A model generated the notes under the pieces. The model was not told the origin of the DNA and ran no database searches. It saw only the letters and a program-made list of their open reading frames with translations. A program made the translations under genes and the position numbers. 64,000 nt of DNA from Bifidobacterium breve. Its GTDB lineage: Bacteria; Actinomycetota; Actinomycetes; Nanopelagicales; Nanopelagicaceae. Every line of letters starts with the position of its first letter. Position 1 is the stretch's first letter. Below are positions 46,580 to 55,812 of the stretch, in pieces. Location of the stretch: NCBI GenBank assembly GCA_945863115.1, contig CAMAYZ010000005.1:29379-93378 (forward strand). Direction: 5' to 3'.

Positions 46580-47502
46580 TGGGATCGATTTTAAACCCGC
46601 TTTATTACGCAGTCTCTTGGGTCATGGTTACGTTTCACTCATTACTTGGTTATATCTTTGGCAAGGACTCAAACGAAAGTATTAAGTGGAGCCTTTCAAT
46701 TATTGGCTTGGTTATTGTTATCCGAATTATTTTGATCCCACTCTTTGTAAAGCAGATTAAAAGCCAACGCGCTCTAACTGCCCTTCAACCACACATGAAG
46801 GAAATCCAGAAAAAATATAAGGACGATCGCCAGAAGCAATCTGAAGAGATGATGAAGCTTTACAAGGAACACAAAACAAATCCACTAGCTTCATGTTTTC
46901 CAATCCTTGCCCAAGCACCAATCTTTTTTGCGCTATTTACAGTTCTAAATGGAATTGCAAGGGATGTGCCTCACGGTGTTTTAAAGGGAGATTTACTAGC
47001 ATCAGCACAAGAAGCAAAGTTCTTCGGCGCTAACCTGTCAAACACTTTTCTCAGCAGTGATTCAAATACCCAAACCAAACTTATAACCGTTATTTTAATT
47101 ATTTTCATGTCTGCTACAACTTTCATTACCCAACGCCAGTTAATGGTTAAGGGAATGCCAAAGATGGATTCATCAAACAACATGATGTTGCAACAACAAA
47201 AAATCATGCTCTACGTCTTCCCAATTATTTTTGCAGTTACTGGAGTTAACTTCCCGGTCGGAGTTTTGATCTATTGGTCAACAACAAACCTCTGGACATT
47301 TGGTCAACAGTTTTATGTAATCAAGAGAAACCCAACCCCAGGGTCTCCGGCATATGAAGAGTTGACGAAAAAACGAGAGTTGAAAAACAAGGAATCAGAC
47401 CTGCCTACAACTGATGAGCCAGGAACCACCCAAATCGATCCAGCAGTAGAACAACCAAAGCAACGCCAACAGCCTTCCAAAAAGAAAAAGAAGAAAAAGT
47501 AA
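46579..47502 (+). CDS. yidC: Membrane insertase YidC
   Basis: Inserts and folds membrane proteins. Five or so hydrophobic segments; conserved KWSLSIIGLVIVIRIILIPLFVKQ with the core Arg, and CFPILAQAPIFFALFTVLNGIA. It lacks the large periplasmic domain of Gram-negative YidC, as expected. The C-terminal tail is Lys-rich (QPSKKKKKKK). The length of 307 residues is normal for a Gram-positive YidC. A five-unit 9-bp repeat and jag follow. Confidence 0.96.
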   Translation: MGSILNPLYYAVSWVMVTFHSLLGYIFGKDSNESIKWSLSIIGLVIVIRIILIPLFVKQIKSQRALTALQPHMKEIQKKYKDDRQKQSEEMMKLYKEHKTNPLASCFPILAQAPIFFALFTVLNGIARDVPHGVLKGDLLASAQEAKFFGANLSNTFLSSDSNTQTKLITVILIIFMSATTFITQRQLMVKGMPKMDSSNNMMLQQQKIMLYVFPIIFAVTGVNFPVGVLIYWSTTNLWTFGQQFYVIKRNPTPGSPAYEELTKKRELKNKESDLPTTDEPGTTQIDPAVEQPKQRQQPSKKKKKKK

Positions 47503-47503
47503 T

Positions 47504-47548
47504 AAATCGGACATATCAGTCAAATCGGTCAAATCAGATAAATCAGTT
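47504..47548 (+). repeat. Five tandem 9-bp repeats between yidC and jag
   Basis: Units: aaatcggac, atatcagtc, aaatcggtc, aaatcagat, aaatcagtt (consensus AAATCRGTC) at 47504–47548. They fill most of the 67-nt gap right after the yidC stop, ahead of the jag Shine–Dalgarno (AAGGAG). Iteron-like in spacing, but no known box matches. Confidence 0.75.
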
Positions 47549-47569
47549 TTCATCAAAAAGGAGAAATAA

Positions 47570-48073
47570 ATGAGCGAAGTAGTTGAGAAGTCAGAAAAAG
47601 TAGAGAAGAAGTCCCTAGTTGCCCGCCTTGAAGAAGAAGGCGATGTAGCAGCCGATTATCTTGAAGCTCTTCTAGATATTGCTGACCTTGATGGCGATAT
47701 CGACATCGACGTTGAAAATGACCGCGCTTCCCTGGCTATCGCTGGCGGAGCTCTCGGTCACCTAGTTGGCGACCGCGGTGAGGTTCTAGATGCAATTCAA
47801 GAGCTAACCCGGCTTGCGGTTCAGACCTCAACGGGCGAGCGCTCCCGACTAATGCTTGATATTGATAACTTCCGCGGCGATAAAAAAGAGGAGCTAGCCA
47901 AGCTGGCCCACGAGATCGCCGACCAGGTAAAGGCATCTGGCGAATCTGTGAAGCTGCGCCCAATGAATGCCTTCGAACGCAAGGTTGTCCACGACACCAT
48001 CCAAGAAATTGGCCTAACCAGTGAATCCGAGGGCGAAGACCCAAATCGCTGCGTTGTAGTTCTTCCCGAATAA
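47570..48073 (+). CDS. jag: Jag/KhpB-type KH–R3H RNA-binding protein
   Basis: KH-like domain at about 20–95 (ADYLEALLDIADLDGDIDID, AIAGGALGHLVGDRGEVLDA) and an R3H domain at about 100–167 (LRPMNAFERKVVHDTIQEI and SEGEDPNRCVVVLPE, with the Arg-x3-His motif as ERKVVH). It binds RNA and in other Gram-positives interacts with KhpA and cell-wall control. The N-terminal Jag domain of Firmicutes is absent. AAGGAG is 8 nt upstream of the ATG. Confidence 0.94.
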   Translation: MSEVVEKSEKVEKKSLVARLEEEGDVAADYLEALLDIADLDGDIDIDVENDRASLAIAGGALGHLVGDRGEVLDAIQELTRLAVQTSTGERSRLMLDIDNFRGDKKEELAKLAHEIADQVKASGESVKLRPMNAFERKVVHDTIQEIGLTSESEGEDPNRCVVVLPE

Positions 48074-48103
48074 AATTCCACTTATCTTCGACATTTTAAA
48101 ACC

Positions 48104-48724
48104 ATGAGTGTTTCACGTGAAACCCTAATTTCTACCTACTTTGGCGAGCGCCAAAAAGAGGTAGCTAGATATGCCGAAATCTTGGCAACTTGGGGAATTG
48201 ACCGTGGATTGGTCGGCCCAAAAGAGGGAGACCGCATCTGGGATCGCCATATTGCAAACTGCATTCCCGTTACAACCCTCCTTTCAAAAGAGGCCTCGCT
48301 CCTAGACATTGGATCTGGCGCTGGACTTCCTGGAATTGTGATTGCCCTGGCGCGACCTGACTTGAAGGTGACGCTTTTAGAGCCACTTCAACGGCGAATC
48401 GACTTCCTTGAGGAGGTTGTAGCCGAACTTGGGATTGAAATAACTGTAAAAAGAGGGCGAGCAGAGAGCTTTAAAGGTGGGTTTAACGTCGTAACCGCAA
48501 GGGCGGTAGCACCTCTTCCAAAACTGGCCACAGTTTCTTGGCATTTAGTTATGGGCGGCGGTTCACTTCTGGCCATGAAGGGCGAGAGCGCTGCGGCAGA
48601 ACTTGAGGCGGCAAGGGCTGAGGCCCCAAAAATCTTCAAAAAGGTAGCTAAAGCAGAGCTCCATGAAATCCAATTAGGCGAGTTGCCGCTAGCGCGGGTT
48701 ATTGAACTTAAAAAGGCTGGTTAG
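48104..48724 (+). CDS. rsmG: 16S rRNA (guanine527-N7)-methyltransferase
   Basis: SAM-dependent methyltransferase for m7G527. SAM motif LLDIGSGAGLPGIVIALARP; HIANCIPVTTLL and NVVTARAVAPLPKLATV are typical. At 206 residues the length is normal. The first codons ATG AGT GTT TCA CGT GAA ACC contain a parS site (see below). parA follows after 8 nt. Confidence 0.96.
   Translation: MSVSRETLISTYFGERQKEVARYAEILATWGIDRGLVGPKEGDRIWDRHIANCIPVTTLLSKEASLLDIGSGAGLPGIVIALARPDLKVTLLEPLQRRIDFLEEVVAELGIEITVKRGRAESFKGGFNVVTARAVAPLPKLATVSWHLVMGGGSLLAMKGESAAAELEAARAEAPKIFKKVAKAELHEIQLGELPLARVIELKKAG
48109..48124. promoter_or_regulatory. parS site 1, inside the start of rsmG
   Basis: TGTTTCACGTGAAACC matches the parS consensus TGTTTCACGTGAAACA at 15/16. 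It encodes part of the first residues of RsmG (VSRET). It lies about 4 kb from the dnaA–dnaN gap and close to parAB. Confidence 0.9.
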
Positions 48725-48732
48725 ATACTCAC

Positions 48733-49647
48733 GTGAATGATTCACGTGAAACATCCAATTCTAAAGTGATTGGGATTAGGCGCCTCAAGGAGCCGATGCC
48801 CACTCCATTGAAGACCCGAATTTTCACTGTGGCCAACCAGAAGGGTGGGGTTGGCAAGACCACAACAGCGGTCAATATCGCAGCAGCCCTGGCTATGGGT
48901 GGACTCAAGGTTCTTGTTATTGATCTAGACCCACAAGGAAATGCCTGCACCGCACTTGGGATCGATCGCGACGAATTAGCTGGAATGTATGAGGTCCTTG
49001 TTAAAGATCTTCCACTTTCACAAGTAGTTACAAAAGTTGCTGGATTTCCGCATCTTGAATGTGCACCCGCAGATATTGAGTTGGCCGGAGCAGAAATAAA
49101 TATGGTCGGATTTGTTTCTCGCGAATCCAGGTTGAAGTTAGCGCTGGAAAAATTCTTAGCAGAACGCGAAGCAATTGGTGCGCGACTTGATTATGTAATT
49201 ATTGATTGCCCGCCAAGTTTGGGATTGTTAACCGTTAATGCGTTAACTGCGGCTGAAGAAGTTATGGTTCCAATTCAATGCGAATATTACTCACTTGAAG
49301 GCTTAACTTTATTATTGAAAACTCTGCAACAAGTTCAGCAAATGTTAAATCAGAGAGTTCGAATTACAACAATTGTCTTAACTATGTTTGATTCTAGAAC
49401 TCGTCTAGCAAATGATGTAGCAAATACAGTTCGCCAACATTTCCCAAATGAATTAATTGATATTCCAATACCAAGAGCAGTTCGAGTTTCCGAAGCACCA
49501 TCATTTAATCAAACAGTAATGACTTACGACGCATCATCTCCGGGCGCAATTGCATATATGACAGTTGCACGAGAGATTGCTCGACGTGGTTCTGGTGAAG
49601 TTTTAAATCAAATAAATGATTTGAAAGATGGAGCACATACAGCATGA
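48733..49647 (+). CDS. parA: Chromosome-partitioning ATPase ParA (Soj)
   Basis: Deviant Walker [24 protein letters not shown]-binding [16 protein letters not shown] and the Walker B-like [13 protein letters not shown]. ParA moves ParB–parS complexes. GTG at 48733 is the first in-frame start after rsmG; an alternative is ATG 48796 with AAGGAG only 3 nt before, which would remove 21 residues upstream of the ATPase core. It overlaps parB by 4 nt. Confidence 0.96.
   Translation: MNDSRETSNSKVIGIRRLKEPMPTPLKTRIFTVANQKGGVGKTTTAVNIAAALAMGGLKVLVIDLDPQGNACTALGIDRDELAGMYEVLVKDLPLSQVVTKVAGFPHLECAPADIELAGAEINMVGFVSRESRLKLALEKFLAEREAIGARLDYVIIDCPPSLGLLTVNALTAAEEVMVPIQCEYYSLEGLTLLLKTLQQVQQMLNQRVRITTIVLTMFDSRTRLANDVANTVRQHFPNELIDIPIPRAVRVSEAPSFNQTVMTYDASSPGAIAYMTVAREIARRGSGEVLNQINDLKDGAHTA
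48738..48753. promoter_or_regulatory. parS site 2, at the start of parA
   Basis: TGATTCACGTGAAACA matches the parS consensus at 15/16. It encodes residues 3–7 (DSRET) if parA starts at 48733. Both parS sites are read in the same frame (SRET). Confidence 0.9.
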
Positions 49648-50516
49648 GTACTCGTAAAGGCGGATTGGGTCGCGGGTTAGATTCATTAATCCCAACTTCA
49701 TTAAGTGAACCAATAGTTACGAACACCGGTGTAACAATTGCAGATCAAGGTGAAGTAGACATAAATGCAATTATTCCAAATCCAAAACAACCAAGAACAA
49801 TATTTGATACTGAAGCACTTGCAGAATTATCAGCATCGATCAAAGAGGTTGGAGTTTTACAACCACCAGTTGTTAGAGATATCGGTGGCGGCAAATATGA
49901 ATTAATTATGGGAGAGCGCAGATTACGCGCTTCAAAATTAGCCGGCCTAAAAACTATTCCAGTAATCATCCGACAGACTCCAGACAATGAATTACTTCGC
50001 GAAGCTCTTCTTGAAAACATTCATCGCAGCCAACTAAACCCATTAGAAGAGGGTTCGGCCTACCAAAATTTGTTAAATGATTTCGGATATACCCATGATG
50101 AACTTGCGGTTAAAGTCGGAAAATCCCGCCCAGCAATTACAAACACACTTCGCCTGTTAAATCTGCCGGCAAGCGTTCAACGTCGGGTGGCGGCAGGAAT
50201 CTTGTCTGCTGGACATGCCCGCGCACTTTTAACACTTAGCGATGAGAGTGAAATTGAAAAGCTAGCCGGCCGTATTGTTGCCGAGGGTTTAAGTGTTAGA
50301 GCCACCGAAGAAATCGTGGCCACTCACCAGGGTTCGAAAAAAACTGCGACCCCGAAAGCCGGCAAGATCCGCTCACCAAGACTTAAGGAATTAGCGGATG
50401 AAATGTCTGATCGGTTAGACACTCGAGTAACTGTTGAACTTGGAAAACAAAAAGGAAAGATCACAATCGAATTTGCAACACTTGAAGATTTAGAACGAAT
50501 TAATAAATTAATTTAA
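49644..50516 (+). CDS. parB: Chromosome-partitioning protein ParB
   Basis: CTP-dependent sliding clamp that spreads from parS. ParB/Srx domain: [39 protein letters not shown] (CTP-binding GERRLRA), [14 protein letters not shown]. Helix-turn-helix: [20 protein letters not shown]-terminal dimerization region ends [14 protein letters not shown]-terminal [13 protein letters not shown] motif contacts ParA. The stop overlaps the convergent aminotransferase by 9 nt. Confidence 0.97.
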   Translation: MSTRKGGLGRGLDSLIPTSLSEPIVTNTGVTIADQGEVDINAIIPNPKQPRTIFDTEALAELSASIKEVGVLQPPVVRDIGGGKYELIMGERRLRASKLAGLKTIPVIIRQTPDNELLREALLENIHRSQLNPLEEGSAYQNLLNDFGYTHDELAVKVGKSRPAITNTLRLLNLPASVQRRVAAGILSAGHARALLTLSDESEIEKLAGRIVAEGLSVRATEEIVATHQGSKKTATPKAGKIRSPRLKELADEMSDRLDTRVTVELGKQKGKITIEFATLEDLERINKLI

Positions 50517-51761
50517 TCCGCGTAATTGCATCTCAGTTTTAATCACTCCAGCTAGCGATTTAACACCATCACGAATTCGCTCTGGGCTTGGGAAACAGTA
50601 GGAAAGTCGTAACGACCAACTTCCAAAACCATCGGCATAAAATGCGGTTCCAGGAACATAAGCAACCTTCGAAACAATAGCCTTTGGCATAAGCGCCTTG
50701 GTATCTATTTCGGGCGGCAGCGTCACCCAAACATAAAACCCGCCACCAGGTTTAGTCCAGGTTGCACCAGCTGGGAAAGTTTCTTCAAGAGTTTCAAGCA
50801 TCGCATCACGGCGAGCTTTGTAAAGTTGAGTGAAAGATGCAATTTGATCTCGCCAAGGTTGATCAGATAGATAACTAGAAATTGCTAACTGCGCAAAATT
50901 CGATGGACAGAGAATTGAAGACTCACTCGCAATAACAAGTTTCTCTTTAAGTGCTTGTGGAACCAAAGCCCAACCCACGCGAAATCCTGGTGCTATCGTT
51001 TTTGAAAATGTTCCTAGATAAATAACATTTTCAGAATCCTCGGCCCGCATCGCATTTGGCGAAGGTCCATCAAAGCCAAGTAAGCCATAAGGGTTATCTT
51101 CAATTACAAAGATTGATTCTTCGCGACAAATTTCTAGAATTTCAGTGCGACGCTCGGCGCTTAGCAGCACTCCGGAAGGGTTCTGATAATTTGGAATCAA
51201 ATACAAAAACTTTATTTTGCGACCAGTTGCTCGGGTGGCAACAATTGCTTCACGTAGTGCGATTGGGATTAGTCCATTGTCATCTACCGCAACATGAACG
51301 ACTTTGGCTTCGTATTGGTGGAAAGTGCCGAGGGCGCCAACATATGAAGGAGCTTCAACCAAAACGACATCGCCCGGATCGATAAAAATGCGAGAGACCA
51401 AATCAAGTGCTTGCTGCGAGCCAGTCGTAACAATTACATCATCGGGATGAGCACGAATTCCTTCAAGCGCCATAACATCACAGATTTGCTCTCGAAGTTT
51501 TGGATGGCCCTGACCGCTTCCATATTGCAGAGCCTCTTGGCCGTTGTCGAGAATTAATTTCTGAACGACACTCGCCATCATCTCCATTGGGAAAGCCGAA
51601 AGATTTGGCATTCCACCAGCGAGCGAAACAATGTCGGGGCGAGAGGCAACTGCAAATAATGAACGAATTTCACTTGGCTTCATCATCGCAGCGCGGTGGG
51701 CGAAACGATCAGTTAAATTCTGAGTCTTCCCAGTGTGTATACGCGTGATGTCGTTGCTCAT
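50508..51761 (-). CDS. PLP-dependent class I/II aminotransferase (2-aminoadipate/LysN-like)
   Basis: Fold-type I aminotransferase. PLP lysine in [16 protein letters not shown] (Lys in SKT); [16 protein letters not shown] and [12 protein letters not shown] hold the cofactor Asp and Tyr. [13 protein letters not shown] and [15 protein letters not shown] place it in the LysN/aromatic aminotransferase subgroup without a GntR domain. Length 417 residues. The position next to parB on the opposite strand is also seen in mycobacteria-like clusters. Exact amino acid unknown. Confidence 0.88.
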   Translation of the reverse strand: MSNDITRIHTGKTQNLTDRFAHRAAMMKPSEIRSLFAVASRPDIVSLAGGMPNLSAFPMEMMASVVQKLILDNGQEALQYGSGQGHPKLREQICDVMALEGIRAHPDDVIVTTGSQQALDLVSRIFIDPGDVVLVEAPSYVGALGTFHQYEAKVVHVAVDDNGLIPIALREAIVATRATGRKIKFLYLIPNYQNPSGVLLSAERRTEILEICREESIFVIEDNPYGLLGFDGPSPNAMRAEDSENVIYLGTFSKTIAPGFRVGWALVPQALKEKLVIASESSILCPSNFAQLAISSYLSDQPWRDQIASFTQLYKARRDAMLETLEETFPAGATWTKPGGGFYVWVTLPPEIDTKALMPKAIVSKVAYVPGTAFYADGFGSWSLRLSYCFPSPERIRDGVKSLAGVIKTEMQLRGLN

Positions 51762-51813
51762 TGCCCAATCTTGCCATATTTAAGATGGCTGGTGAAGCCG
51801 AAATTAATCTTTG

Positions 51814-52908
51814 CTAATCTTTACGAATTCCAGCCTTACGTAAATCTGAAATCTTAAGAGTGCCAGTCTTCGCATCATTTTCAGCAGATAAATAAAGACG
51901 TTGAATTGCAACCATTATTGACTCAACAACCGTCTCGCGAAAAGCGAGATCTGCCAAACGTTTTACATCACCTTCATTTGATAAATATCCCAAATCAATT
52001 CGCACCGTAGGCGCCTTTGTTAACCGCAATAAGTCCCAAGATTTAGCGTGGGTCCGACAATTTAATAAGTCGGTGCGCGCAGTTATCTCACGTTGGACCA
52101 GAGCGGCAAATCTTTCGCCAACTACTGAATGCACGCCATGTAGATCGTTACCGTAATAATAAGTAGCAAGTCCGTGTGCCTGCTCATTCTTATAATTATC
52201 AGTATGAAATGAGATCACTAAATCGGCCCCAGATTCATTGGCCAATTTGATTCGATCACTTTCGCTGGGATCTTTTGCCTTGCTGCGCGAGATAAAAACG
52301 GTTACCCCCAACGCAATCAATCGACCTTCAAGGCGCTGGGCAATATCAAAAGTTATATCGCGATCTTGTGGCAACGAACTTGGATCCAGAACAATTATTT
52401 TGTTTGCCAGGGCAGGTCCTCGAACCGCACGGTTGGCATTGTCTCTAAGCAGAGTTGGCGCACCACCAGAAACAGTTTTCAATAGCCTCATCAAAGACAT
52501 AATTGTTGCTGGCCCACAAACTCCATCAACTTTTACCCCAACAGATTTTTGAAACTCTTTTACAGCAGCCTCAGTTCGCAGACCAAAGAAGGCATCTACT
52601 CGCCCACAATCAAATCCCATTTCAACTAAGCGGGATTGCAGCGCCGCAACATCATCTCCGCGAAGTGGTTTACCTGGAACAAAAGAGAGAATCCGATCGC
52701 CAAGCTTCCATCGGGCTTCATCAATTGCCCGAATTGTTGGCTCATCTATCTGGCCAGAAACTATCAAGCCCCGCTCTTGTTGAAATGCGCGCAGGCCATC
52801 TTCTTCAACCGCACCTAAATTTGTAGATGCGGTTTTTAAAAACCCAAGTCTGGTTAAATTATTTGTGACCAAGGAAATTACATTGGTATCCTCACCAGAT
52901 GGAGACAT
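51814..52908 (-). CDS. CwlM-like amidase-fold protein with two peptidoglycan-binding domains; probably inactive
   Basis: Two PG_binding_1 domains (about 10–60 and 75–140; GLRAFQQERGLIVSGQIDEPT, FGLRTEAAVKEFQKSVGVKVDG) and an Amidase_3 domain (about 170–355). The zinc and catalytic residues are changed: DPGHGG reads DPSSLP, the Glu ligand site reads DRDITF, the second His is kept (SFHTDN), and the catalytic Glu of VExGFLSN reads IDLGYLSN. No signal peptide. Mycobacterial CwlM, in the same place, is a cytoplasmic regulator of MurA and not a wall hydrolase, which fits. It is 4 nt before trxA in the reverse order, likely co-transcribed. Confidence 0.85.
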   Translation of the reverse strand: MSPSGEDTNVISLVTNNLTRLGFLKTASTNLGAVEEDGLRAFQQERGLIVSGQIDEPTIRAIDEARWKLGDRILSFVPGKPLRGDDVAALQSRLVEMGFDCGRVDAFFGLRTEAAVKEFQKSVGVKVDGVCGPATIMSLMRLLKTVSGGAPTLLRDNANRAVRGPALANKIIVLDPSSLPQDRDITFDIAQRLEGRLIALGVTVFISRSKAKDPSESDRIKLANESGADLVISFHTDNYKNEQAHGLATYYYGNDLHGVHSVVGERFAALVQREITARTDLLNCRTHAKSWDLLRLTKAPTVRIDLGYLSNEGDVKRLADLAFRETVVESIMVAIQRLYLSAENDAKTGTLKISDLRKAGIRKD

Positions 52909-52912
52909 GAAT

Positions 52913-53236
52913 TTAGATAAACGCTGCTAGTTCTTTAAGAAGTGCTGGCTTTGGCTTTGCGCCAATTACAGTCTTAACAACTTCACCATTTACATAAACA
53001 TTCAAGGTAGGAATTGAAGTAATTCCATACTTAATTGCAATTGCAGACTCTTCATCGGTATTTAACTTAACAACTTTAAGCTTTCCGGCATATTCAGCTG
53101 CGATCTCATCAAGAATTGGACCAACAGCGCGGCAAGGACCACACCACTCAGCCCAAAAATCAACAAGCACTGGTGTTGAACTCTTCAAAACTACTTCATC
53201 GAAAGTAGCGGTTGTTACTGGTTGCGCTGCACTCAT
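52913..53236 (-). CDS. trxA: Thioredoxin
   Basis: 107-residue thioredoxin with active site WCGPC at residues 31–35 and cis-Pro in ITSIPTLNVY. Upstream AGAGG. It works with the adjacent thioredoxin reductase. Confidence 0.96.
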   Translation of the reverse strand: MSAAQPVTTATFDEVVLKSSTPVLVDFWAEWCGPCRAVGPILDEIAAEYAGKLKVVKLNTDEESAIAIKYGITSIPTLNVYVNGEVVKTVIGAKPKPALLKELAAFI

Positions 53237-53279
53237 TTTTTCCTCTTCTTCTATTTTGTTGGAACCTAATTAATTATAT

Positions 53280-54209
53280 TTAATGTCCAGCAAGAAAGCG
53301 CTCTGCATCGAGAGCTGCTTGGCAGCCAGACCCAGCTGCGGTAATTGCCTGGCGGTAGGTGTGATCGACCAAATCGCCACAAGCAAAGACACCCTTTTGG
53401 TTTGTGCGAGTAGATCTACCATCGACCTTTACATAACCTTCGCCATCTAAATCAATCTGATTAACAAGGAGTTCGCTTCTTGGTAGGTGGCCAATTGCAA
53501 CGAATAAGCCATCAAAATCTTTATCGCTCTCTTCCCCACTGATTAAATTCCGAAGTTTTAGCCCAGAAACTTTATCTTCGCCAAGGACATCAACAACTTC
53601 GGTATTCCAGATAAATTCAATTTTAGGATTTGCATGCGCGCGCTCCACCATAATTTTTGATGCACGTAGCGAATCTCTACGGTGAATTACAAAAACTTTA
53701 CTTGCGAATCTAGTTAAGAAGTTTGCTTCTTCCATCGCAGAATCACCGCCGCCTACAACCGCGATAACTTTCTCTCTAAAGAAAAATCCATCACATGTGG
53801 CACACCACGAAACACCTCGGCCAGACAAGCGCTTTTCGTTGGTTAAACCGATTTCCTTATATGCCGATCCAGTTGCCAGAATCACTGCTTTTGCTTTTAA
53901 AGTATTTCCAGATCCATCTTTAAGAACTTTAACGTCGCCAGCTAATTCCATTGAAACAATGTCATCAGTAATTAATTTAGTACCAAATCTTTCGGCCTGC
54001 TTACGTAATGAATCCATTAAATCTGGTCCCATCACACCTTCTGGGAAACCAGGGAAATTTTCAACATCAGTTGTATTCATCAACGCGCCACCAGCAGTTA
54101 CTGAACCTTCATAAAGAACTGGTGAAAGTTGGGCGCGAGCAGCATAAATTGCTGCGGTGTAACCAGCTGGGCCGGACCCAACTATTACAACATCATGTAT
54201 TTCGCTCAT
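53280..54209 (-). CDS. trxB: Thioredoxin reductase
   Basis: Reduces thioredoxin with NADPH via FAD and a CATC redox pair. FAD motif VVIVGSGPAGYTAAIYAAR at the N-terminus; active site SWCATCDGFFF near residue 135; NADPH motif VVGGGDSAMEEA; C-terminal FACGDLVDHTYRQAITAAGSG. Length 309 residues. It starts 4 nt after the murJ stop and 43 nt before trxA. In mycobacteria sigM lies between murJ and trxB; here it is missing. Confidence 0.97.
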   Translation of the reverse strand: MSEIHDVVIVGSGPAGYTAAIYAARAQLSPVLYEGSVTAGGALMNTTDVENFPGFPEGVMGPDLMDSLRKQAERFGTKLITDDIVSMELAGDVKVLKDGSGNTLKAKAVILATGSAYKEIGLTNEKRLSGRGVSWCATCDGFFFREKVIAVVGGGDSAMEEANFLTRFASKVFVIHRRDSLRASKIMVERAHANPKIEFIWNTEVVDVLGEDKVSGLKLRNLISGEESDKDFDGLFVAIGHLPRSELLVNQIDLDGEGYVKVDGRSTRTNQKGVFACGDLVDHTYRQAITAAGSGCQAALDAERFLAGH

Positions 54210-54213
54210 CTGA

Positions 54214-55812
54214 CTACCCTATCTTTCTTCGTCTTGCTAGAAGTTGAACGGCACTAGTAATTTCACTTACACGGGCGATTTTGCAGAGCGCGAGATAACC
54301 GATTCCGCTTACAACTAGAACGACTAGAAGGCGCACGATATTCCCACCTGGAATTAATTCGCGTAAGAACCAGATTGGAACCGCGACCAAAAGAGCGAAT
54401 AAAGTGAGTTTTAGATAAAAACCAGTAACTTCAGAGATTGAAATTTTGATCTCATAGCGCCGAAGTAAATAGATTGTGTTCCAAGCGCCGAAGAAATAAC
54501 TTAGCGCCCAAGCACCAGCTAGCCCGACCGTAACCCATTGTGGCGGCAAAGCAAAGGCGACAACAATTGAAACAACTACCGCAATAACGTTCATAATTGC
54601 ATTACTTAAAACTTGTAACTTCACATTTTCAAAAGCATTTAGCGCTCTTATTGCAATCAGATTAATACTCATTGGAGCCAATCCAAGAGCCAAAGCGCTC
54701 AGGGTATATCCCAAATAATTTGAATCTGCCAAGGAAATACCAAAGTAAAGCGTCTCGGTCATCATCGGCCCAAAGAATAAAAATGCAATTGAACTAGGAA
54801 CAGTAATTATTCCGACCAATCTGATTGCCCGGACTAGTTGGTCGTGAATCAATAATGGCTTCTTCTCATGTGCGAGTTTTGAAAGTGCTGGAAGCAGCGC
54901 AGTTACTACTGAAATTGTAATAATTGAATGCGGCAACATAAATATCAAGAGCGCATTGCTAAATGGCGTAAAACCAACTCCAGTTTCAATTCCGTCATTT
55001 AAGGATTTAACTGCGGCACCCGTTGATAAATTCACGGTTACCAAATAACTAATCTGCGATATTGCTGCGAATAAAAGAGTCCAAGTTGCCAAATGCAGCG
55101 ATTTACGTAGTTCCGAATCGCGCCAATCAAATCTGAGGCGAATCTTTATATCGGTCTTTGAGATTGATGGGATCAATATCAACGCTTGCGCCATGTAACC
55201 AACGGTGCAGCCCAAACTTATCCAGATAATTTGGGAGCTAGGAATTGTTGTAACTGTAGGTTGGGTTGAATATTTTAAGAACCAACCAAAGACTCCAATG
55301 GCAATCAAGTTATTTAAAACCGGGGCCCACATCATCGGCCCAAACTTTCCTTTGGCATTAGCAACTTGGCTGAGCAGAGCAAAGAGACCCATAAATAGAA
55401 TTTGTGGCAGGCAATAACGCATAAAGAGCGTTGTTACTTCAAATTCCGGGCGACCGATATAACTTGTTGCAAAGATTCCAACTAAGAGCGGCGCAATCAC
55501 AATTGCAATAACAACCAAACCAACCAAGAAGACAAAAGTTGCTGTTACGAGACGAGAGATAAAAGCACTACCACCATCTGCATCACCAGTGGCCCGAACT
55601 ATTTGTGGAACGAAGACCGCAGTAAGAGCGCCACCAATTATTAAATTGTAAAGAATATTTGGCATGGTGTTAGCAACATTGAAAGTATCGCCCAACAAAG
55701 TAGTTCCCAGAACCGCAACTAAAAGTAAGCCGCGAACCAGACCAGTTATCCGCGAAACAATTGTTCCAACAGCCATAATGGTTGAGGATTTTAAAAGTGA
55801 ATGATTATTCAT
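54214..55812 (-). CDS. murJ: Lipid II flippase MurJ
   Basis: MOP-family membrane protein with about 14 helices. N-terminus SSTIMAVGTIVSRITGLVRG and SLSKLAHEK-type ALLPALSKLAHEKK region; membrane Args in the central cavity are plausible but not aligned. Unlike the M. tuberculosis protein it has no kinase-like C-terminal domain (532 residues). Start ATG 55812 overlaps DUF6049 stop by 8 nt; a TTG 9 nt earlier is less likely. It exports lipid II for the wall genes around it. Confidence 0.93.
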   Translation of the reverse strand: MNNHSLLKSSTIMAVGTIVSRITGLVRGLLLVAVLGTTLLGDTFNVANTMPNILYNLIIGGALTAVFVPQIVRATGDADGGSAFISRLVTATFVFLVGLVVIAIVIAPLLVGIFATSYIGRPEFEVTTLFMRYCLPQILFMGLFALLSQVANAKGKFGPMMWAPVLNNLIAIGVFGWFLKYSTQPTVTTIPSSQIIWISLGCTVGYMAQALILIPSISKTDIKIRLRFDWRDSELRKSLHLATWTLLFAAISQISYLVTVNLSTGAAVKSLNDGIETGVGFTPFSNALLIFMLPHSIITISVVTALLPALSKLAHEKKPLLIHDQLVRAIRLVGIITVPSSIAFLFFGPMMTETLYFGISLADSNYLGYTLSALALGLAPMSINLIAIRALNAFENVKLQVLSNAIMNVIAVVVSIVVAFALPPQWVTVGLAGAWALSYFFGAWNTIYLLRRYEIKISISEVTGFYLKLTLFALLVAVPIWFLRELIPGGNIVRLLVVLVVSGIGYLALCKIARVSEITSAVQLLARRRKIG

